Notes under the pieces: model-generated
The model's database searches: none
Seen by the model: only the letters and a program-made list of their open reading frames with translations
Told to the model about the DNA's origin: nothing
Shown: positions 53,396-57,529 of the stretch, piece by piece
Layout: every line of letters begins with the position of its first letter
How positions within the stretch are numbered: position 1 is the first letter of the stretch
Position numbers and translations under genes: made by a program
Origin: Nocardia veterana NBRC 100344
Lineage (GTDB): Bacteria > Actinomycetota > Actinomycetes > Mycobacteriales > Mycobacteriaceae
DNA: 57,529 nt
Assembly: GCF_000308855.1 (NCBI RefSeq)
Contig: NZ_BAGM01000064.1
Location: 1-57,529, forward strand
Direction of reading: 5' to 3'

Positions 53396-54721
53396 TCAGG
53401 CGCCGATCGTGGTCCGCAGATCGACGGCGACCGGCGCCGCCGCGGGTGCGCCGATCGGCACCCAGTCGAACGGAACCGCTTGGGCGCGATACACCATGGG
53501 GGTTGTACTCGTCCGGTCCACCCCCGGGACGCGGGGTTCGCGAACCTCCGGTTCACCCGCCACACCGGATCCCTCGTAGGGCGAGACGTATTCCCAGACC
53601 ACGCGTCCCTCCGGCGTGACTTGGAACAGGCGGCCGTGCATCCCCTCGGTGATCAGAGTGTTGCCGTTGGGCAATCGCTGGGCATTGCTGACGAAGGAGC
53701 TGAAGAAGGCCCACGGCGGCTGCCCCGAATCCTCAGCGGTGTACTGCCAGACGATCTGCCGGGTCGAGGGATCGATCTCGAGGACCCGGGATCCGGCGTA
53801 GATGCCCAGCGGCGCCGGCGGGTATCCCGCGCCGCCCTGATTGTCGAAGACGAGGATGTTGCCGGCGCCGGGGAGCCCCTCGGCGATCAGATGCGGATTG
53901 TGTTGTCCGGACAGCTGGTCCAACGCCCGCGGCACCTTGTGCGCGTTGATTCGCTGATGCTGCGCACCCGGCGCCTCGTCGAAGTACGGGCCGAGCCGCC
54001 AGACCACGGCCTTCGTCGTCTTGTCGATCAACGCGACGACATTCGCCTTGCGGCAACTGATGAGGATGTTGTCCGGGTGGAACACGCTGTCCGGATCCGC
54101 ACGGTGCCAGTGGTTCGGACCGAGCGTCTGTGCGCTGTTGATTTCGAGATAGCCCCACGGGTCGTCCGGGTCCCGCAGCACGGTCGCACGCAAGGCATCC
54201 CAGCCGGCATCGGACAGACCCAGCTCGTCGAGGTGGTCGCCGGCGCGCCACTCCCAGATGATCGCCCCGTCGGGCGTGACCTCGTAGAGTCCCTGGTCGC
54301 CGACGGGTCGCGGTCCCAGTCCCGGCACGACCCGCGGGACGGTGACCAGCAGCAGACGGTTGCCGTTCGGAAGCAGCTGCCAGTCGTGATTTTGCCGGGC
54401 CGCCCCGCCCGGCGCCTGCCGACCCCATTCCCACACCGTCTCGCCGGCCCAGTTCACTTGTCCCACTGTGCCGTTGGCGTAGATGCCACCGCGCGGGTCA
54501 CCACTCGCGCTGAGCTGAACGCCGATGTCGCCGCGGCGGCCACCGGTGAGTTGCGGGTCGATGATGCGCGGCGGCACACCGGCGAACGGCCATTCTCGAT
54601 GCACCGTGCCGTTGAGATCGATCAGCCGCGTGACGGAGTCCGCGCCGGTGAAGAGGATGTAGCCGGCATGTGCCGAATTCGGGTCGTAATAGGTGACGCC
54701 GGTGAGTCGTACGAAGGCCAT
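53396..54721 (-). CDS. Arylsulfotransferase (ASST)-like protein
   Basis: 441 residues. Beta-propeller pattern of the ASST family with repeats of the VTPDG.(I/V)(I/V)WEW type (GLYEVTPDGAIIWEWR, LLPNGNRLLLV, RLPNGNTLITEG, QVTPEGRVVWEYV); His-containing segments ARQNHDWQLLPNG and GPNHWHRADP. Family members move sulfate between phenolic esters. No signal peptide, so probably cytoplasmic. ATG 54721 has GGAG 8 nt upstream. Heads an operon with a TauABC-like importer; regulated by a divergent LacI protein (inference). Confidence 0.85.
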   Translation of the reverse strand: MAFVRLTGVTYYDPNSAHAGYILFTGADSVTRLIDLNGTVHREWPFAGVPPRIIDPQLTGGRRGDIGVQLSASGDPRGGIYANGTVGQVNWAGETVWEWGRQAPGGAARQNHDWQLLPNGNRLLLVTVPRVVPGLGPRPVGDQGLYEVTPDGAIIWEWRAGDHLDELGLSDAGWDALRATVLRDPDDPWGYLEINSAQTLGPNHWHRADPDSVFHPDNILISCRKANVVALIDKTTKAVVWRLGPYFDEAPGAQHQRINAHKVPRALDQLSGQHNPHLIAEGLPGAGNILVFDNQGGAGYPPAPLGIYAGSRVLEIDPSTRQIVWQYTAEDSGQPPWAFFSSFVSNAQRLPNGNTLITEGMHGRLFQVTPEGRVVWEYVSPYEGSGVAGEPEVREPRVPGVDRTSTTPMVYRAQAVPFDWVPIGAPAAAPVAVDLRTTIGA

Positions 54722-54876
54722 GCGGTTCACTCCATCAGTCGTGCGTTACGCGAGCAGGTCGATGTTGTTACGAATCTAATCGATTTGCACCGCCATTCCG
54801 CCGCATGCAGACTGTAATGATCCGAATGATTTCAACTCTGTTCCGCCGAGCGTGACGTATCGAGAATGAGGCGAAT

Positions 54877-55899
54877 GTGACTGCCAAGCGCGCGACTCTG
54901 GCCGACGTAGCCCGTCGGGCGGGCACCTCGACAGCGGTGGTCAGCTACGTCCTCAACGACGGTCCCCGGCCCGTTTCGGCTACCACCCGGGCCCGCGTGG
55001 TAGCTGCCCTGAACGAGCTCGACTACCGGCCGGATCGCGCGGCTCGCGCACTGCGCCGATCCCGCCGTTGGCGGCATATCGGACTGCTGGTTCCGGACGT
55101 ACGGATGCCACTGTTCGGCACCCTCGTCGGGCAGATCGAGCTCGCGGCCCGGGACCGGGACCATCTGACCCTCATCGGCAACACCGGGTACGACCCGGAG
55201 CGGGAACTCGAATTCGCCTCGGCCTTCAGCGATTCCGGCATCGAGGGCCTGATCGTGGTGGGCGGCGCAAACGGCCGCGCCACCGCGGAACTGTGCCGCC
55301 AGGAACGGATTCCGATCGTGTGGGTCCACAACAACCGAGACGGCGCCGACGTCGACGTGGTCGGGGCGGACCACGTCCACGCCGGGGCGTTGGCGACAGC
55401 ACATCTGACCGACCCGCACGGCCGCGACGCCATCGTGTTCGTCGGCGGCTTCACCGCGGCCGAGGTCGCACACGGCGACCGCGAAACCGTGGCCCAGCGC
55501 TACGCGGGCTATTCGTCCACGGTCGGCGACCAGCACGCCCAGCGGATTCCCACCGACCTCACCCCGGCCGGCGCCTACCGCGCGGTGCGCGACTACCTGT
55601 CCACCCATCCGGCGCCGAACGGCATGGTCGTCGGCACCTACGCCCAGACCGCCGCCACCCTGCGTGCCGTCGCGGAGGCGGGCCTGCGTATTCCGCACGA
55701 CATCTCGGTGGTCGGCTTCGACGCGAATCCGGCCGACACCTACGCGCCCATCACGCTCACCGCGGTGCAGCAACCACTCGAAGTGATTGCGCGCACGGCA
55801 CTGTCGCGAGTGCTGGACCCGGCCGGGACCCGCACCGACGCCCCACCCCGCATCGATATCCACCTCGCCGCGGGCGAAACCTGCGGGTGTGTCCGCTGA
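54877..55899 (+). CDS. LacI family regulator
   Basis: 340 residues. Helix-turn-helix RATLADVARRAGTSTAVVSYVLND, hinge helix RAARALRRS, and periplasmic-binding-fold effector domain (IGLLVPDVRMPLFGTLVGQIE, DISVVGFDANP). Divergent from the ASST/ABC operon across 155 bp, which contains AATCGATT (54778-54785), a possible half of a LacI-type operator. GTG start at 54877. Confidence 0.88.
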   Translation: MTAKRATLADVARRAGTSTAVVSYVLNDGPRPVSATTRARVVAALNELDYRPDRAARALRRSRRWRHIGLLVPDVRMPLFGTLVGQIELAARDRDHLTLIGNTGYDPERELEFASAFSDSGIEGLIVVGGANGRATAELCRQERIPIVWVHNNRDGADVDVVGADHVHAGALATAHLTDPHGRDAIVFVGGFTAAEVAHGDRETVAQRYAGYSSTVGDQHAQRIPTDLTPAGAYRAVRDYLSTHPAPNGMVVGTYAQTAATLRAVAEAGLRIPHDISVVGFDANPADTYAPITLTAVQQPLEVIARTALSRVLDPAGTRTDAPPRIDIHLAAGETCGCVR

Positions 55900-55932
55900 C
55901 GATCGCCACCGGTGCCGGCGCGAAAGACCTTG

Positions 55933-56550
55933 TCAGCGTTCGAGATACGCGACGATGCCGCCCACCAGCGCCTCGATCGCGTCGTCGAGATCGCCGTAGG
56001 TGCCGAGGGTGCGTTCGGAGGTGATGCCACGCATCGCGGCCGGAATGAGCGCGGCGACCCGGCGGACGCGCACCGGGTCGAGATCGAGGTCGGCGAAGGC
56101 GCGGGCGCACGCCTGATCCCAGTTCGGTTTCCAGGAGGCCAGTTCGGCTGCGGTGCGCGGGAATTCGCGCTCCAATTCGGCGTGGTCGCGCGGCAGCGCG
56201 GCACGCAGGGTCTCGATCGCCAGCGACTCCGGCCGGCGCAGGCCGACCGCCATCGCGCGAATCAGCGCATCCACCCGCTCATGAAGGGTGCCGTCGGGTT
56301 TGATGCCGGCCGGTAGATCGCCGCGTTTGTCGGCGGTGTGCCGCAGCACCGCCGCCCACAATCCGTCGATATCACCGAACTGGTATTTGATCACGCCCCA
56401 GGTGGCGCCGATATCCCGAGCGATCCGGTTACCGGAGACCGCGGCCGGGTCGCCGGTCGCCAGCGAGGCGATCGCCGCCTCGAGCATGCTCTCCCGGGAC
56501 GCCATACCGCGCCGGTTCGCGCGCCGCCCGCCTACCGTCGTCTCGGTCAC
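55933..56550 (-). CDS. TetR family regulator
   Basis: 205 residues. Helix-turn-helix in the first 75 residues: RESMLEAAIASLATGDPAAVSGNRIARDIGATWGVIKYQFGDIDGLW. C-terminal domain unassigned. GTG start at 56550. Convergent with the LacI gene (33-nt gap); no clear target next to it. Confidence 0.82.
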   Translation of the reverse strand: MTETTVGGRRANRRGMASRESMLEAAIASLATGDPAAVSGNRIARDIGATWGVIKYQFGDIDGLWAAVLRHTADKRGDLPAGIKPDGTLHERVDALIRAMAVGLRRPESLAIETLRAALPRDHAELEREFPRTAAELASWKPNWDQACARAFADLDLDPVRVRRVAALIPAAMRGITSERTLGTYGDLDDAIEALVGGIVAYLER

Positions 56551-56687
56551 GCGGCCGATTGTAGTGGCTCTGACCTGGGCGATCCAATTTCACCCACCCT
56601 TCTTGCATTCTTTCGCAGAGGGTTCTACCGCCATGCGTCTCTCGCCTGCCCGGCGCCACCTTCACCGGGCGGACGAGACATGGACGG

Positions 56688-56710
56688 ACCGGGCTCGTGC
56701 CGAGCCCGGT
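56688..56710 (-). terminator. Intrinsic terminator of the PRC-barrel gene
   Basis: Perfect 10-bp stem ACCGGGCTCG/CGAGCCCGGT with TGC loop, 20 nt past the stop of the minus-strand gene. Confidence 0.75.
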
Positions 56711-56730
56711 CGGGTCCGATGGGTGATGGG

Positions 56731-57522
56731 TCAGCGTTCGCCCGGGTACCGGCGATCGTCCCGGCGCTGCGGGTCGGTGCCCTCGGTTTCGATTCGCTCC
56801 TTACGGACGGTGTCGGCCACCGTCTGCTGCTCCTCGACATCGTCGACGGCCAGGCGCACCCGCTCGACAGGCACGGTCTCCTTGTCGACGGTCACGCGGT
56901 CCCGGTGCAGGGTGACCTCCTGCTCCTGCTCGCCCAGATCGGGCCGGGCATCCGCGGAGGTGACCGGCTCCCGCTCGACGCGGACCTCTTCGTGGCTGGT
57001 CGGCACGGTCACGGTCTGATCCTCGGTGACCACGTATTTGCGCAGTCGCGCAGTGCCCACCGCCTCGCGCTGGGTATCGACGTTCAGCCGCTCCTCCGAG
57101 CGGACCATGCCCCGGTCGTCGACCGGCGCATTCGTGCCCGGCTGCGCCTGCCGCCCCGTACCGTCCCCGGTGCCGCGCACGGCCCGCCCGTAGGCATCCC
57201 AGCCGGCGTGGTTCGGGTCGACGTGGTAGTGGCGGAACAGTTCCGCTTCACCCTGGCTGCTGATGTGGCCGTCCTGTTCGACCGCGGGAGCCGATTTGAC
57301 CATCTCCTTGTCCACGCTCACCCGCAGCGCGTCGGCCTGCGGATTGTGCTGGGCGCCGACCAGCGGCACCAGCGAATCGTGGCGAAACAGGCCGGTGGAC
57401 ACCGCAACCCAGGTCGGGGAGCCGGTCTCGTTGTTGACGTAGATGTTCTTGACCTTGCCGATCTTGTCGTCGTGTGAGTCGTACACGGTGCTGTCCATCA
57501 GAGTGTCGAGCTGTCCGGTCAT
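56731..57522 (-). CDS. PRC-barrel and DUF2382 stress protein
   Basis: 263 residues. Residues 1-90: PRC-barrel (STVYDSHDDKIGKVKNIYVNNETGSPTWVAV). Residues about 140-250: DUF2382 (RSEERLNVDTQREAVGTARLRKYVVTEDQTVTVP...VRVEREPV). Highly charged, cytoplasmic; such proteins are linked to envelope or general stress in actinobacteria. Start at ATG 57522, close to the window edge. Confidence 0.88.
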   Translation of the reverse strand: MTGQLDTLMDSTVYDSHDDKIGKVKNIYVNNETGSPTWVAVSTGLFRHDSLVPLVGAQHNPQADALRVSVDKEMVKSAPAVEQDGHISSQGEAELFRHYHVDPNHAGWDAYGRAVRGTGDGTGRQAQPGTNAPVDDRGMVRSEERLNVDTQREAVGTARLRKYVVTEDQTVTVPTSHEEVRVEREPVTSADARPDLGEQEQEVTLHRDRVTVDKETVPVERVRLAVDDVEEQQTVADTVRKERIETEGTDPQRRDDRRYPGER

Positions 57523-57529
57523 GGTTGCT

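Noticed and set aside
56603..56632. Fourth copy of the TTGCAT promoter element
   Set aside because: Only the hexamer matches; no CAGATG arm, no -10 at 18 bp and no downstream gene.

Overview
The window looks like a chromosomal stretch of a very high-GC mycolic-acid actinomycete, most likely Nocardia or a close relative in the Mycobacteriales. The evidence is three antigen-85-type mycolyltransferase paralogues, a PapA-type acyltransferase next to a GpgS-type glucosyl-3-phosphoglycerate synthase, an XRE/DUF5753 plus DUF397 regulator pair, a DUF574-type methyltransferase, a deazaflavin (F420) nitroreductase-fold protein, and many GTG starts behind GAGG-type ribosome binding sites. I see no tRNA, rRNA, CRISPR array, insertion sequence or phage module.

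Layout. 0-5 kb: an aminoglycoside-phosphotransferase-fold protein converges on a thioesterase. An accessory-looking patch follows, with two small unknown ORFs, an XRE/DUF5753 regulator and a DUF397 protein. Two sites in this patch share the same promoter architecture, and a third related palindrome lies ahead of DUF397. 5-13.4 kb: small membrane protein, TetR, HNH-like lipoprotein, amino acid permease, a MarR-controlled MFS exporter, universal stress protein, a DoxX protein with a long 11-residue-repeat tail, and an alpha/beta hydrolase divergent from a TetR across a strong palindrome. 13.4-18.6 kb: exported neutral ceramidase, GH3 glycosidase and F420-type protein on the minus strand. 18.7-27 kb: cell-envelope lipid/glycan island (OafA-type acyltransferase, GpgS, GT39-type glycosyltransferase, PapA-type acyltransferase, mycolyl esterase, IclR regulator). 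27-38.6 kb: secreted beta-propeller, secreted hydrophobic protein, BlaI/M56 pair, secreted unknown, a DUF6745 two-gene module, two divergent mycolyl esterases, AI-2E-type permease, PucR regulator. 38.9-43.7 kb: Baeyer-Villiger-type monooxygenase, DUF574 methyltransferase, Gfo/Idh/MocA oxidoreductase, atypical SDR.

44-55 kb holds two NitT/TauT-type ABC import loci on the minus strand. The first is a tightly overlapping five-gene operon (DUF4242 protein, acyl-CoA-dehydrogenase-fold flavoprotein, ATPase, binding protein, permease). A divergent TetR gene with a palindromic operator faces it. The second joins an arylsulfotransferase-like protein to permease, ATPase and lipoprotein binding protein, and faces a divergent LacI regulator. 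Both fit import and oxidation or desulfation of small organosulfur or aromatic compounds, but the substrates are inference. Two methyltransferases, one of them Tam-like, lie between the loci. The window ends with a TetR regulator and a PRC-barrel/DUF2382 stress protein.

Most regulators sit divergent from, or next to, the genes they probably control, and several operators are directly visible as palindromes.
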